Assembly: GCA_947491225.1 (NCBI GenBank)
Contig: CANLIE010000007.1
Coordinates: forward strand, 23,699-87,698
Direction: 5' to 3'
DNA length: 64,000 nucleotides
Origin: an uncultured Cellulophaga sp.
GTDB taxonomy: Bacteria > Bacteroidota > Bacteroidia > Flavobacteriales > Flavobacteriaceae
Shown: piece by piece, positions 35,266 to 44,269 of the stretch
Numbering within the stretch: the first letter of the stretch is position 1
Layout: each line of letters starts with the position of its first letter
Translations under genes and position numbers: made by a program
The notes under the pieces: model-generated
The model's input: the letters and a program-made list of their open reading frames with translations, nothing else
Databases searched by the model: none
Told to the model about the DNA's origin: nothing

Positions 35266-36168
35266 ATGAAAAAAATATTATTATTAATTGTTCTGTTTGT
35301 AATTACTTTTGGAATGCAAGCTCAAGACCACTATAATAGAAAATATAGTTTAGGAATAAATTCAAGTGGAAAATGGTATAAACTATTTGAAATTGATTTA
35401 AATAATAATGGTAACTATAATTCTGTAAATATTGCTGTTGATTTTAATTATGTAAATACTGAGTCTAAATATAATTCATCTGCATTCATAAGGCTTAGAG
35501 AAAGCACTACTTCATCTGAATCTGATTGGCAGAATAATGTAAGTGGAATAAAGCAGACTGTTTTGAAATTAAAAAAAACAAGTTCAATGGTTTATGAACT
35601 ATGGGGGTATTCTAATGGATTGTGGGGGCACTTTTCATTTGAATGTTCCATAACAAAGGAATCAAATTTAATTGTTAATATTCCTGAAATTCCTACTCCT
35701 ATTGCCGATGTAAATTTACACGAAGATGTACCTTATAAAGGGGAATGGTATTTTTCTTCTGGTGATTTTATAGTTAGTAATGGCAATGTTGGTATTGGAA
35801 CAATAAATCCTGGTTCTTGGAAACTTGCTGTGAATGGACAGATAAGAGCAAAAGAAATAAAAGTAGAGACAGAATGGTCAGATTTTGTATTTGAAAAAGA
35901 TTACAATTTGCCAAGCCTAAAAGAGGTAGAAATTCACATAAAAGAAAAAGGACATTTAAAAGATATTCCTAGTGCTAAAGAAGTAACTAAAAATGGAATT
36001 TTCTTAGGAGAAATGGATGCAAAATTACTTCAAAAGATAGAGGAGTTAACACTTTATACTATTGCGCAAGAAAAGAAAATTCGAAAACTTGAAAAAGAGA
36101 ATCAAGAAATAAAATCGTTATCTGACCGGTTGTTTAAAATTGAAAAACAACTTGAATCTAAAGAGTAA
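35266..36168 (+). CDS. Secreted protein with tail-fibre-like C-terminal region
   Basis: A 300-residue protein with a signal peptide ending GMQAQ. Residues 20-150 are beta-rich. From about 170, GNVGIGTINPGSWKLAVNGQ, then WSDFVFEKDYNLPSLKEVE, HIKEKGHLKDIPSAKEV and a C-terminal coiled coil (KIRKLEKENQEIKSLSDRLFK). The same C-terminal layout is frequent in Bacteroidota surface proteins and resembles phage tail-fibre ends with an S74-type tip, but no autoproteolytic chaperone domain is visible. It probably trimerises at the cell surface. It is a lone gene between direct repeats. Confidence 0.75.
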   Translation: MKKILLLIVLFVITFGMQAQDHYNRKYSLGINSSGKWYKLFEIDLNNNGNYNSVNIAVDFNYVNTESKYNSSAFIRLRESTTSSESDWQNNVSGIKQTVLKLKKTSSMVYELWGYSNGLWGHFSFECSITKESNLIVNIPEIPTPIADVNLHEDVPYKGEWYFSSGDFIVSNGNVGIGTINPGSWKLAVNGQIRAKEIKVETEWSDFVFEKDYNLPSLKEVEIHIKEKGHLKDIPSAKEVTKNGIFLGEMDAKLLQKIEELTLYTIAQEKKIRKLEKENQEIKSLSDRLFKIEKQLESKE

Positions 36169-36616
36169 AATAAACTGTTATGCATTTTGGATCAAATAAT
36201 TTCCTAAATGTCAATTCAAGCAAGTGTTTTTGAAGAATGAAAAGTGTATCGAGAGTATCAGAATAAAAGTAAACTAAGTAGTCTAGCTATGCTTTTCATT
36301 CTTCAAAAAATCTTAATTTTATTTTGCAGCTAACTAAAACTACAAATGGTAAAAAACAAGAATATAGAGTTAGGGGTGGGGAGGCATACGTGGACGTATT
36401 AGATAGAGTCTCTATCTGAAGTTTTGCAATTTATTTCTGATGCTTTTCATCAGCATTAAGTAAGGTGTTACTAGTCAAAATCAAAGTTACAAGTCCGGAT
36501 ATTTTTTGGCTAATTGTTGTTAGCTAAAATAAATTTTGAATTTAAAATAACCAAACACTAACGAACAACTTTTTAATGACTAAGGTTTAAACGCAATATG
36601 TTAAAGAGTAAAAATT
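36169..36616. other. Intergenic region with hairpins
   Basis: No intact gene. It holds repeat copy D, a hairpin TTGGCTAA...TTAGCTAA near 36507-36529 and a stretch (36346-36440) that reads as a broken frame. The convergent VOC gene ends at 36617. Confidence 0.5.
36227..36309. repeat. Palindromic repeat of the GTATCGAGA family, copy D
   Basis: TTTTTGAAGAATGAAAAG at 36227-36244 and its exact reverse complement at 36292-36309 form an 18-base perfect stem with a 47-base loop. The left arm and loop carry the GTATCGAGAG unit shared with copies E and F. Confidence 0.75.
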
Positions 36617-37045
36617 TTATTTAGCAAATAACTGATCTATATTTTTAAAAGCTTTAAACTCCAGAGCATTGCCAGCTGGATCTAAAAAAAACATAGTAGC
36701 TTGTTCTCCACGCTCTCCTTTAAAGCGTGTGTAAGGTTCAATCACAAATTTTAGCCCTTTGTTTTTTAGTTCTTGTGAAAATGTTTCAAACGTTTCCCAA
36801 GTTAAAACAACACCATAGTGTGGAACAGGTACGTTTTTACCATCCACGGCATTGGTATATGGCTTTTCTGTAGTTGTTTTTGGTTTATGGTGTATTACCA
36901 ATTGGTGACCAAATAAATTAAAATCTACCCATTGTTCACTGCTTCGGCCTTCAGGACACTCCAATGTCTCTCTATAGAATTTACGACATTCATCTAAGTT
37001 GTGAACAGGAATTGCAATATGAAAAGGTGCTATAGGATACTTCAT
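36617..37045 (-). CDS. VOC-family (glyoxalase/dioxygenase-like) protein
   Basis: A 142-residue protein with two beta-alpha-beta-beta-beta modules of the vicinal-oxygen-chelate superfamily. [20 protein letters not shown] gives the first metal-ligand His, HQLVIHHKP and [11 protein letters not shown] further ligands, and [16 protein letters not shown] the final Glu. Activity (dioxygenase, glyoxalase or resistance) is not predictable. It sits 11 bases after the alpha/beta hydrolase gene, and both diverge from an HxlR regulator that may control them. Confidence 0.88.
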   Translation of the reverse strand: MKYPIAPFHIAIPVHNLDECRKFYRETLECPEGRSSEQWVDFNLFGHQLVIHHKPKTTTEKPYTNAVDGKNVPVPHYGVVLTWETFETFSQELKNKGLKFVIEPYTRFKGERGEQATMFFLDPAGNALEFKAFKNIDQLFAK

Positions 37046-37056
37046 TTTATTATGTT

Positions 37057-37899
37057 TTATACTTCTTTTAAAAAACTGACAATGGCATTGCTAACTTCAT
37101 CTTGATGTAATGAATGACCAAAACCCTCTGTTTTTATGAGATTACTATTTTTCCAATTGTTGTGTACAAGCTCAGAATCTTTACAAGGTGCAATTTTATC
37201 TAATTTATCATGAATTAGCAACCCTTTTTTGGTATTATTTTTTACGTATTCAGACATTGAAAATTCTTCAGGTTTAAAACCAAATTCTTTTTTAATATAC
37301 ACTTTTAGTGCTCCTAATACTTTATTATTAAATTTTAATATTCTTTGATAATCATTTAGAATAGCGTAAAATTCTGATGGAGCGCCTAGAATTACTAATT
37401 TATCAACAAAGTTATTTTTATATGTATGGTTGTTGTATAAAGTAGTCATACCACCAATACTATGACCTATAATATGTCTTGGTTTGTATTTTTCTACAAT
37501 TGTTTGTGTTACTTTTGAATACAAAGGAACATTTAATATAGTTCCAGATGAATCTCCATGTGCAGGAGCATCAAAAGCAATGATATTGTAGTTTTCTTCT
37601 TTCAAAATCTTAACAAGGTTTCGCCAACGAAAGGCATTACTTTCCCAGCCATGCAATAGTAATATGGTTTCTTTGTTTCCAGTCCATTCATAAACTTGCA
37701 ATTTTACATTGGCGGATTGTACTATTTCTTTTTTTGCTATTTCTAAGTATTCTTTTTGTTGCGGTAAAATTTTTCCTTTTCTTGGAGTACAAAAAAGATA
37801 GAATGCTTTTTTAGCTACTTTTTCTTTTGAAAATATAGCTAATGTATTTAAGTAACTGCCATATGCAAGCGGAATGTATTTGTTGAGAAGTTTTTTCAT
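37057..37899 (-). CDS. Alpha/beta hydrolase
   Basis: A 280-residue hydrolase. Residues 83-87 carry LLHGWES (oxyanion loop), [10 protein letters not shown] follows, the nucleophile elbow is GHSIGGM (Ser at about 147), [13 protein letters not shown] supplies the acid and [10 protein letters not shown] the catalytic His near the C-terminus. Residues 1-60 are a hydrophobic cap-like extension. The substrate is unknown. It shares a likely promoter region with the divergent HxlR gene (starts 74 bases apart). Confidence 0.87.
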   Translation of the reverse strand: MKKLLNKYIPLAYGSYLNTLAIFSKEKVAKKAFYLFCTPRKGKILPQQKEYLEIAKKEIVQSANVKLQVYEWTGNKETILLLHGWESNAFRWRNLVKILKEENYNIIAFDAPAHGDSSGTILNVPLYSKVTQTIVEKYKPRHIIGHSIGGMTTLYNNHTYKNNFVDKLVILGAPSEFYAILNDYQRILKFNNKVLGALKVYIKKEFGFKPEEFSMSEYVKNNTKKGLLIHDKLDKIAPCKDSELVHNNWKNSNLIKTEGFGHSLHQDEVSNAIVSFLKEV

Positions 37900-37972
37900 A
37901 ATTTAAAATAATTGGTTACTTTTAGTAACTTGCTATTTAATAAAAAGTAAAAATATAAATTTTGTTTTCAAT

Positions 37973-38431
37973 ATGGAAGAAGTTTCTAAAAGCGAACTAG
38001 GGTATAAAATAGAAACTGTTACTGATAATCACAAAGTTAAGGTAGCAGAAAAGATAAAAAAAATGTTTGGGCATATTGACCCTAGAAAAGAGGAATACTG
38101 CCCAATTAGAGATGTAATGGCCTTGGCTTCTGATAAATGGAGTGTGCTTATTATATTGTATTTAGGGTATTTTCCTGTTTTACGCTTTAATAAATTAAAG
38201 AAATACGTTTATGGCATTTCTAGTAAAATATTGAGTGAACGTTTAAAAGTATTAGAAGCCGATGGATATTTGTTTAGAACTATGTACCCCGAAGTGCCTA
38301 TAAGAGTAGAATATAAACTCACGGATTTTGGTCACTCATATTTACTAAAATTATTGGATTTAACTGAATGGGTTACCCAATATAGTGATATCATAATTGA
38401 AAACAGAAAGAAATTTAAGCTTAATAAGTAG
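37973..38431 (+). CDS. HxlR-family transcriptional regulator
   Basis: A 152-residue winged-helix regulator of the HxlR group. The family core begins YCPIRDVMALASDKWSVLII (about 42-61, the Cys and the DKW pair being typical), then LRFNKLKKYVYGISSKILSE and RLKVLEADGYLFRTMYPEVP. It has a longer N-terminal tail (about 40 residues) than usual. HxlR proteins sense electrophiles through cysteine or small ligands and often control divergent genes, here the hydrolase and VOC genes. Confidence 0.9.
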   Translation: MEEVSKSELGYKIETVTDNHKVKVAEKIKKMFGHIDPRKEEYCPIRDVMALASDKWSVLIILYLGYFPVLRFNKLKKYVYGISSKILSERLKVLEADGYLFRTMYPEVPIRVEYKLTDFGHSYLLKLLDLTEWVTQYSDIIIENRKKFKLNK

Positions 38432-38483
38432 TTGTTTACTTTTAAAAGCTCATAAAATGAATTAAACCCGTTGCTGTTACCAG

Positions 38484-39071
38484 TTATTTTATCAGCCTAA
38501 TTATATTAGGATATAAATTTTCTTTTATTCTATTATTCGTTATAATTGCAAAAAATATTGGCAATATTAAATTTAAAGCACAAAGTCCGATAAATATATA
38601 GAATAGAATTGGATAATATTCATAATGCATAATTTTAAAAAATGCGAATGTAGTAATAGATAGAAAAGCTAGTATTGACCAAATTATTTGAAAATTTAAA
38701 AGATTTACTCCGATGTCTTTTAGTCCAATTATCTTATCTTTTTTGCTTATCCATAAAATTAGTGGGAGAATTATGTTTCCAAGAGGAATTACTAAAAATG
38801 ATATTACTGAAAGGTGAAAAATTATTAGATAACTTTTGTCCGTTTGCTTTCCGTAATCTAAAATGTCTTCAGCGTTTATGTTAAGAGACTTACAAATTAA
38901 ATTCAAGGTTTTTCCACGAGGTTCACTTTCATTGTTTTCAATCCGTTGAATTGTTCTTAAATTCACTTTTGCGCATTCAGCCAACTCTTCTTGAGAAAGT
39001 CCTTTTTTCTTTCTTACATCTCTTATTTTTTTTCCGATTTCGTTCATAATTAATTTTGGTTTATTGTTCAT
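38484..39071 (-). CDS. XRE-family HTH protein with DUF4870-like membrane domain
   Basis: A 195-residue protein. The N-terminal 60 residues form a Cro/C1-type helix-turn-helix (IRDVRKKKGLSQEELAECAK, then VNLRTIQRIENNESEPRGKT), and the rest has three or four hydrophobic segments resembling DUF4870. Fusion of a DNA-binding domain to a small membrane domain is common in Bacteroidota. The alternative start at codon 9 (MNEIGKKIRD) fits the HTH better than the first ATG. Target unknown. Confidence 0.85.
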   Translation of the reverse strand: MNNKPKLIMNEIGKKIRDVRKKKGLSQEELAECAKVNLRTIQRIENNESEPRGKTLNLICKSLNINAEDILDYGKQTDKSYLIIFHLSVISFLVIPLGNIILPLILWISKKDKIIGLKDIGVNLLNFQIIWSILAFLSITTFAFFKIMHYEYYPILFYIFIGLCALNLILPIFFAIITNNRIKENLYPNIIRLIK

Positions 39072-39484
39072 ACAAAACTACTTATGAATTTATGATTTTG
39101 ATAACGGTTTGTTTACGACATTTTTACGACAATCTTATCAATCTGTTGATTTCACTGATTTTTTAATTGATAGCACCTTAGTTTATAAAAAACTAATTGA
39201 TATATAATATTCAATAACCTGAGCTTGACCTAGACTATATATAATTTTATGAAAAGTGTCAATTCAACAGTGGATCTTTTCCATTTTTAATTTACTGAAT
39301 TTGTGAATAAATAAATCTAAAGGAGTGGTTTTTCAGAATGTAATGGAGAAAGCTGTATTGAGAATAGCTTTTTTATGTAGAAAATCACTATTCTCAATAC
39401 AATCTTTCTTCATAAAATCACTTGAATTGACGTGATTTTCTTACGTCAAACTCAGACCAATAGTTAAGAAAGTAATATCTTTTA
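39072..39484. other. Intergenic region with a fold-back repeat
   Basis: No gene is visible. Most of it is the palindromic element described at 39218-39457. Confidence 0.6.
39218..39457. repeat. Fold-back element (about 240 bases), copy C of the CTGAG-ended family
   Basis: Outer ends CTGAGCTTGAC and GTCAAACTCAG pair with one mismatch. Inside, GTCAATTCAA (39259 on) pairs with TTGAATTGAC (39422 on), and GAAAGCTGTATTGAGAATAG pairs with CTATTCTCAATACAATCTTTC near the middle. The whole unit can fold into a long hairpin and contains no frame. Confidence 0.7.
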
Positions 39485-40033
39485 CTAATCCCAACCTAAC
39501 ATCATATATTTTATTTTGGCTGCATCTGGTATTTGTACAGCTTCAATTTTTGCATTAATGTCATACCTTAAATTAGCAGGTAATTCTTCTCTATTTAAGG
39601 TAAAATAAAGGTCACTATCTTTTATGAATAAGATAACATTGTTCATAGAAGTAATTACTTTTTCAATAGTATAGTTGTCTTTTATTTCTTTAAAGGTACT
39701 TAGTAATCCAATACCCTCATTGGTTGTATAACGAGAATCAAGTACTTGTATATTTTCAATTTCGTCATCACTATTTATACTAACCGTAAATAATGGTTTC
39801 CCTCCTTGTTCAAAAATATGTCGCTTATGTTTGCTTGCCGTAAGTTGTATAGTAGTATCTACTACAATAGAGTCATTAGCAAAAAGAGTTTCTATATCTT
39901 TAACGGAATGTTCTTTTTTTAATTTGCCAAAACTGTTATTGGTTATTAAAAAATCTGAATTTGGAGCTTTACTACATTGTGTTGCAATTAGTACAATGGT
40001 AAACAGGGTAATAATAATCTTAAGTTTTTTCAT
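39485..40033 (-). CDS. Hypothetical lipoprotein
   Basis: A 182-residue protein with a signal peptide and lipobox ATQC (Cys20), then SKAPNSDF. The mature part is mixed alpha/beta without a motif I recognise. KKEHSVKDIETLFANDSIVVD and a later segment RYTTNEGIGLLSTFKEIKDN recall the domain of unknown function found in Bacteroidota lipoproteins that bind nothing known. It precedes the HerA-like gene by 36 bases in reading order downstream, so it may be co-transcribed. Confidence 0.65.
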   Translation of the reverse strand: MKKLKIIITLFTIVLIATQCSKAPNSDFLITNNSFGKLKKEHSVKDIETLFANDSIVVDTTIQLTASKHKRHIFEQGGKPLFTVSINSDDEIENIQVLDSRYTTNEGIGLLSTFKEIKDNYTIEKVITSMNNVILFIKDSDLYFTLNREELPANLRYDINAKIEAVQIPDAAKIKYMMLGWD

Positions 40034-40069
40034 CTATGGTATTAATTAATTTATAAGTTAAAAATTTGT

Positions 40070-41572
40070 TTAACGTAGTACTTTTTTGAGCACACCTAAC
40101 ATTCCTCTAATAAAAGTAGCACTTGTTAATACCTTTACAACAGGGTTTTGTCTAGTGCTTCTACTTCTGCTACTAGTTCTTCTTGCTGTGGTTTTTTCCT
40201 TTTCTGCTGCTGCCTCTGCTTTTTCTATTTTAGCATTTAGCATTTCATAAGCACTTTCTCTATCTATAGAGTCGTTGTATTTTTTTACTAAATTAGAGTT
40301 TTTTATAACTGTTTGTAGTTCCTCATCTGTTAGTATATCCATACGACTCATAGGGGCGCGGAGCATAGTAGCTGCCAATGGTGTAGGTCTTCCTTTTTCA
40401 TCTAAGGCAGAGATTAGTGCCTCTCCAATTCCTAAAGAGGTAAGTATGTCTTCTGTATTATAGTACTCGCTGTCAGGATAATTTTGTGCAGCTAGTTTTA
40501 TAGCTTTTCTATCCTTTGCAGTAAATGCACGTAAGGCGTGCTGTACTTTTAACCCTAGCTGAGCTAGTACATCTTCTGGTACATCTGTAGGGTTTTGAGT
40601 TACAAAATATAAACCAATACCTTTGGAACGAATTAATTTTACAATGCTTTCTATTTGGTTTAGTAATGCTTTTGAGGCTTCATCAAAAATTAAATGTGCC
40701 TCATCTATAAACAAAATAAGCTCAGGTCTGTCACTATCTCCTTGTTCAGGAAAAGTGTCATAAATTTCAGCAAGTAAACTCAACATAAAAGTAGAGAATA
40801 ATTTAGGTCTATCTTGTATGTCTGTTAGCCTAATTATATTAATGTAACCTCTTCCGTTTTCATCAATTCGGGTTAAATCATCAACATCAAAAGATTTTTC
40901 ACCAAAGAACAAATCTGCACCTTGTTGTTCTAATTCTATAATTTTTCTAAGAATTGTACCTGTAGAAGAAGTAGAAATTCTACCATAGCTTTCTGCAAAT
41001 TCCTTTTTACCAGTTCCTGTAGCATATTGTAATACTTTTTTAAAATCTTTAAGATCTAATAAGGGTAACTTATTATCATCACAATATTTAAACACAACAG
41101 CAACAATACCTTCTTGTGTAACAGTAAGGTCTAAAATTCTAGAGAGTAATACGGAACCAAATTCTGATACCGTAGCGCGTAATTTTACACCATCTTGTTC
41201 AGATAGTGATAAGATTTCAACAGGAAAACTTTTGGCTTCAAATGGCAATCCTATTTTTGTATGTCTTTCGTCTATTTTTGAATGACCTGGACTAGGCTGT
41301 GCTAAACCACTTAAATCCCCTTTTAAATCCATTAATAGAACAGGGATGCCTTTGTCCGATAAATTCTCTGCCAGTATTTGTAGCGTTTTCGTTTTACCTG
41401 TACCAGTTGCACCAGCAATAAGTCCATGCCTGTTTAACGTTTTTAAAGGTATTTTTACAAAAGCATTGGTAACAGTTTCTTCATCTAAGATACCTGCACC
41501 CATTGTTATGAAATCACCTTTGGTAGTGTATCCTTTTTCTATATCAGCTAAGAATTTTTCCTTGGTATTCAT
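40070..41572 (-). CDS. HerA-like helicase / DUF853 ATPase
   Basis: A 500-residue ATPase of the HerA/FtsK superfamily (DUF853). Walker A is GATGTGKT (about 54-61), preceded by NRHGLIA. A Walker-B-like LILFIDEAHLIFDEA lies around residue 285-300, with the arginine-containing VTQNPTDVPEDVLAQLGLK after it. The C-terminus has a basic tail (TARRTSSRSRSTRQNP) before RGMLGVLKKVLR. DUF853 proteins are widespread; a role in DNA translocation or repair is inferred. The order in the operon with the lipoprotein gene is unusual. Confidence 0.9.
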   Translation of the reverse strand: MNTKEKFLADIEKGYTTKGDFITMGAGILDEETVTNAFVKIPLKTLNRHGLIAGATGTGKTKTLQILAENLSDKGIPVLLMDLKGDLSGLAQPSPGHSKIDERHTKIGLPFEAKSFPVEILSLSEQDGVKLRATVSEFGSVLLSRILDLTVTQEGIVAVVFKYCDDNKLPLLDLKDFKKVLQYATGTGKKEFAESYGRISTSSTGTILRKIIELEQQGADLFFGEKSFDVDDLTRIDENGRGYINIIRLTDIQDRPKLFSTFMLSLLAEIYDTFPEQGDSDRPELILFIDEAHLIFDEASKALLNQIESIVKLIRSKGIGLYFVTQNPTDVPEDVLAQLGLKVQHALRAFTAKDRKAIKLAAQNYPDSEYYNTEDILTSLGIGEALISALDEKGRPTPLAATMLRAPMSRMDILTDEELQTVIKNSNLVKKYNDSIDRESAYEMLNAKIEKAEAAAEKEKTTARRTSSRSRSTRQNPVVKVLTSATFIRGMLGVLKKVLR

Positions 41573-41678
41573 CTTTTAAAATTTTGATAAAAATACCACT
41601 TTTTAAAATCTTTGAAAGATTATATATAGAGTTCTTTTTAAACTCATAAGATTAAGTAGGTTTGAGTTTTGCTTTTAT

Positions 41679-41686
41679 TATCTTTG
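41679..41686 (+). promoter_or_regulatory. -7 element of queE, only 4 bases from the ATG
   Basis: TATCTTTG fits TAnnTTTG. With the normal distance to the start of transcription, the mRNA would begin at or next to the ATG at 41691. Confidence 0.6.
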
Positions 41687-41690
41687 CATA

Positions 41691-42323
41691 ATGGTTAAAG
41701 ATGAGGTACTAGCATTGGTAGATAAGGGAGAAATGCTTCCATTAATGGAAGAATTCTATACCATACAAGGAGAAGGTTTTCATAAAGGAACTGCAGCGTA
41801 TTTTATACGTGTTGGTGGTTGTGATGTTGGTTGTCATTGGTGTGATGTTAAAGAAAGCTGGAATGCTGAAACACATCCACCTACAACAATAAGTGCTATT
41901 GCGAACAATGCAGCAAAATATTCTAATACTATTGTAGTTACAGGCGGAGAGCCCTTAACTTGGAATATGTTACCCTTAACAGAAGCCTTAAAAGCCAAAA
42001 ACCTACAAACCCACATAGAAACTTCTGGAGCTTATCCCTTAACGGGTATATGGGATTGGATTTGTTTATCGCCAAAGAAAAATAAATTGCCAGAAGGAAT
42101 AATTTATGATAAGGCACATGAATTAAAAGTGATTGTTTATAATAAACACGATTTTGAGTTTGCTGAAGAGCAAGCAGCTAAAGTTAACAAAGATTGTATT
42201 TTGTACTTGCAGCCTGAATGGAGTGTAAAAGAAAAAATGACGCCATTTATTGTAGATTTTGTAATGAAAAATCCAAAATGGAAGATTTCATTACAAACAC
42301 ATAAATACTTAAACATTCCATAA
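41691..42323 (+). CDS. queE: 7-carboxy-7-deazaguanine synthase
   Basis: A 210-residue radical SAM enzyme that makes 7-carboxy-7-deazaguanine in queuosine synthesis. The SAM cluster is CxxxCxxC at Cys44, Cys48, Cys51 (GGCDVGCHWCDVKESW). TIQGEGFHKGTAAYFIRVGG before it and VTGGEPLTWN (GGE motif) after it are diagnostic. LSPKKNKLPEG and LQPEW follow. No other queuosine gene is next to it. An upstream -7 element so close to the ATG suggests a leaderless transcript. Confidence 0.95.
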   Translation: MVKDEVLALVDKGEMLPLMEEFYTIQGEGFHKGTAAYFIRVGGCDVGCHWCDVKESWNAETHPPTTISAIANNAAKYSNTIVVTGGEPLTWNMLPLTEALKAKNLQTHIETSGAYPLTGIWDWICLSPKKNKLPEGIIYDKAHELKVIVYNKHDFEFAEEQAAKVNKDCILYLQPEWSVKEKMTPFIVDFVMKNPKWKISLQTHKYLNIP

Positions 42324-42347
42324 TTTGTTTTTTTTGATAGATAAAGT

Positions 42348-43373
42348 ATGAGATATTATTTAACCATCTTGTTATTTGTTTTTATTATTTCTTGTAAAGA
42401 GAAGTCTCCTAAGTTTTCTGGAAATAATATGGAAACACAAGTTGATTCTATATTAGATGCGAACGGTTTTAACGGAGTTGTTTTAATAGCTAAAGACGAT
42501 AGTATCTTATATCACAAAGCTAAAGGTTTTTCTAATTTAGAAACAAAAACTTCATTACAATTAGAAGATCAGTTTGTTATTGGTTCAATAAGTAAACAAA
42601 TTACTGCGGTATTAATAGTAAGAGAGTATGAAAAGGGAAAAATAAGACTTGATGATAAAATAAATAAGTATTTAACAGATATATCTCAACCGTGGTCCAA
42701 AGAAGTTACCATACATCAATTGCTTACGCATACACATGGAATTGTAGCTGTTGAAAAGCCTTTGTTGTTTAAGCCTGGCACTCAATTTAAATATTCTCAA
42801 ATAGGATATGAATTACTTGCTAATATCCTTGAAAAAATAAATAATGAAAAATCATTTGAGACCATTGCAACAGGGTTTTTTAGAAAACATAATTTAAATA
42901 ACACCTTTCATCCCAATAACAAAGAATATAAGAATTTGGTAAATGGATACGAAGAGGATGAAAATGGGGAAATGATTTTTGAAAAGAACAGCTTATATAA
43001 TTATGTTCCAGCAGGTTCTTTTATCTCTAATGCTGAAGATTTATATAATTGGAATAAATTATTGTATAGCGGAAAACTTGTGAATGGAAAGACATTAGAA
43101 TTAATGAAAAAAAAATACGCAACAAGAATTCATCCCATTTTTGATACTGTAGGGTATGGGTACGGTTTGTTATTTAAAAACGGTGAAGAGAATGTTGAGA
43201 TAGGCGCTTTAGGTTATGCACCAGGATTTGTATCGGCATCTTATTATTATCCTTTAACTAAAATAAACGTTGTTGTTTTAGAGAATACATCAAGGAGTTT
43301 AGATGATTTTAAAGAGAAGTTCAACCCCCATCTAGAAGTTATGAAATTGGTAAAAGCAATAGTTGTTAAATAG
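42348..43373 (+). CDS. Serine hydrolase (beta-lactamase/penicillin-binding family) lipoprotein
   Basis: A 341-residue protein with lipobox IISC (Cys16). The class-C-type fold shows the catalytic SISK (Ser80, Lys83) in VIGSISKQITAVLI and KYSQIGYELL (Tyr149, with Ser-Gln in place of the usual Ser-Asn), and the third element is near ENVEIGALGYAPG. It likely acts on peptidoglycan peptides or an ester in the periplasm. The gene lies 24 bases after queE, but a functional link is not obvious. Confidence 0.87.
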   Translation: MRYYLTILLFVFIISCKEKSPKFSGNNMETQVDSILDANGFNGVVLIAKDDSILYHKAKGFSNLETKTSLQLEDQFVIGSISKQITAVLIVREYEKGKIRLDDKINKYLTDISQPWSKEVTIHQLLTHTHGIVAVEKPLLFKPGTQFKYSQIGYELLANILEKINNEKSFETIATGFFRKHNLNNTFHPNNKEYKNLVNGYEEDENGEMIFEKNSLYNYVPAGSFISNAEDLYNWNKLLYSGKLVNGKTLELMKKKYATRIHPIFDTVGYGYGLLFKNGEENVEIGALGYAPGFVSASYYYPLTKINVVVLENTSRSLDDFKEKFNPHLEVMKLVKAIVVK

Positions 43374-43392
43374 AATATAGTCTAGATCTAAA

Positions 43393-44202
43393 TTACCGTC
43401 CTCCGTTAGCTTTTAAATCTGCTAAACATTCAGCATCTAAAGAGGGTATAGCATTTTTACTTGCAATAAGTACTTTTTTCATTCCAGAGCCAAATTCTAG
43501 TTCTGTGTTCATTAAACAATTCTCTACATTACAATGATTACTACCAACAGTTTCTCCTTTATCATTTGTAATCATTTCTTCATGATTATGAACCATTGTG
43601 CTACCAAGATTAACCAATCCCATTAAGTGCCCTAATTCGTGGTTTAATGTAGCTGTCTCTATTGTAGATTCTGTAATTACAGGGCTTTTTGCTGCTAATT
43701 TTTTAATGGATGATTGATAGATAACCATAGATGTATTTCGGTAAACAACTCCTAAGGTCATAGCATTTTTACTTTCATCATCATTATAATATGGTGCATC
43801 AGCAAAATAAATGTAGATAGATAGGTTTGTGCTATCATTGTATATGGTACGATTCTTTTTTTCTAAATTGTCTACTTCTTCTATGGTTAGGTCAGTTTCA
43901 TTAGGAGAATCAAGCTCTTGGTACACTATGCTTATATCTTCTTTAAAAGTGATTGATTTTATAAAGCTTACAAAATTCGCTATTCCTTCATTAGAGGGTT
44001 TAAAACCTTTTACATAAGCCATTTCTAATGTTAATTTGTTAAAGTGAGTATTAGATAGTATATCATTGGCAGAATCACCAGATGCTTTTAAATTATTAGA
44101 TTTATCTACTTGTTTTGGAGTATCACCATTGTCATTATTAGAATCTTTGGAACAACTAATAAAGATAAAAATCACAAAAAGTAAAATCCCAAAATTTTTC
44201 AT
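43393..44202 (-). CDS. Metalloprotease-like lipoprotein (HExxHxxGxxN)
   Basis: A 269-residue lipoprotein with lipobox FISC (Cys17) and an acidic, serine- and asparagine-rich linker. The zinc site reads LNHELGHLMGLVNLG: His188, Glu189, His192, then Gly195 and Asn198 where metzincins have the third His or Asp. Nearby histidines at 205 and 207 could supply the third ligand. Four cysteines near the C-terminus (NHCNVENCLMN plus AECLADL) may form disulfides. It is probably a surface or periplasmic peptidase of the archaemetzincin-like type common in Flavobacteriaceae. Confidence 0.82.
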   Translation of the reverse strand: MKNFGILLFVIFIFISCSKDSNNDNGDTPKQVDKSNNLKASGDSANDILSNTHFNKLTLEMAYVKGFKPSNEGIANFVSFIKSITFKEDISIVYQELDSPNETDLTIEEVDNLEKKNRTIYNDSTNLSIYIYFADAPYYNDDESKNAMTLGVVYRNTSMVIYQSSIKKLAAKSPVITESTIETATLNHELGHLMGLVNLGSTMVHNHEEMITNDKGETVGSNHCNVENCLMNTELEFGSGMKKVLIASKNAIPSLDAECLADLKANGGR

Positions 44203-44269
44203 AAAACCTTTTTTATAGTAACAATTAGAGAAGGGTAAGCCCTACTTGCAAACGTAAAAAAGGTAGATT

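Noticed and set aside
36346..36440. Protein-like frame MVKNKNIELGV... with a stop at once after RHTWTY and readable sequence after it
   Set aside because: Broken and too short to place in any family; could be a pseudogene scrap but cannot be supported.
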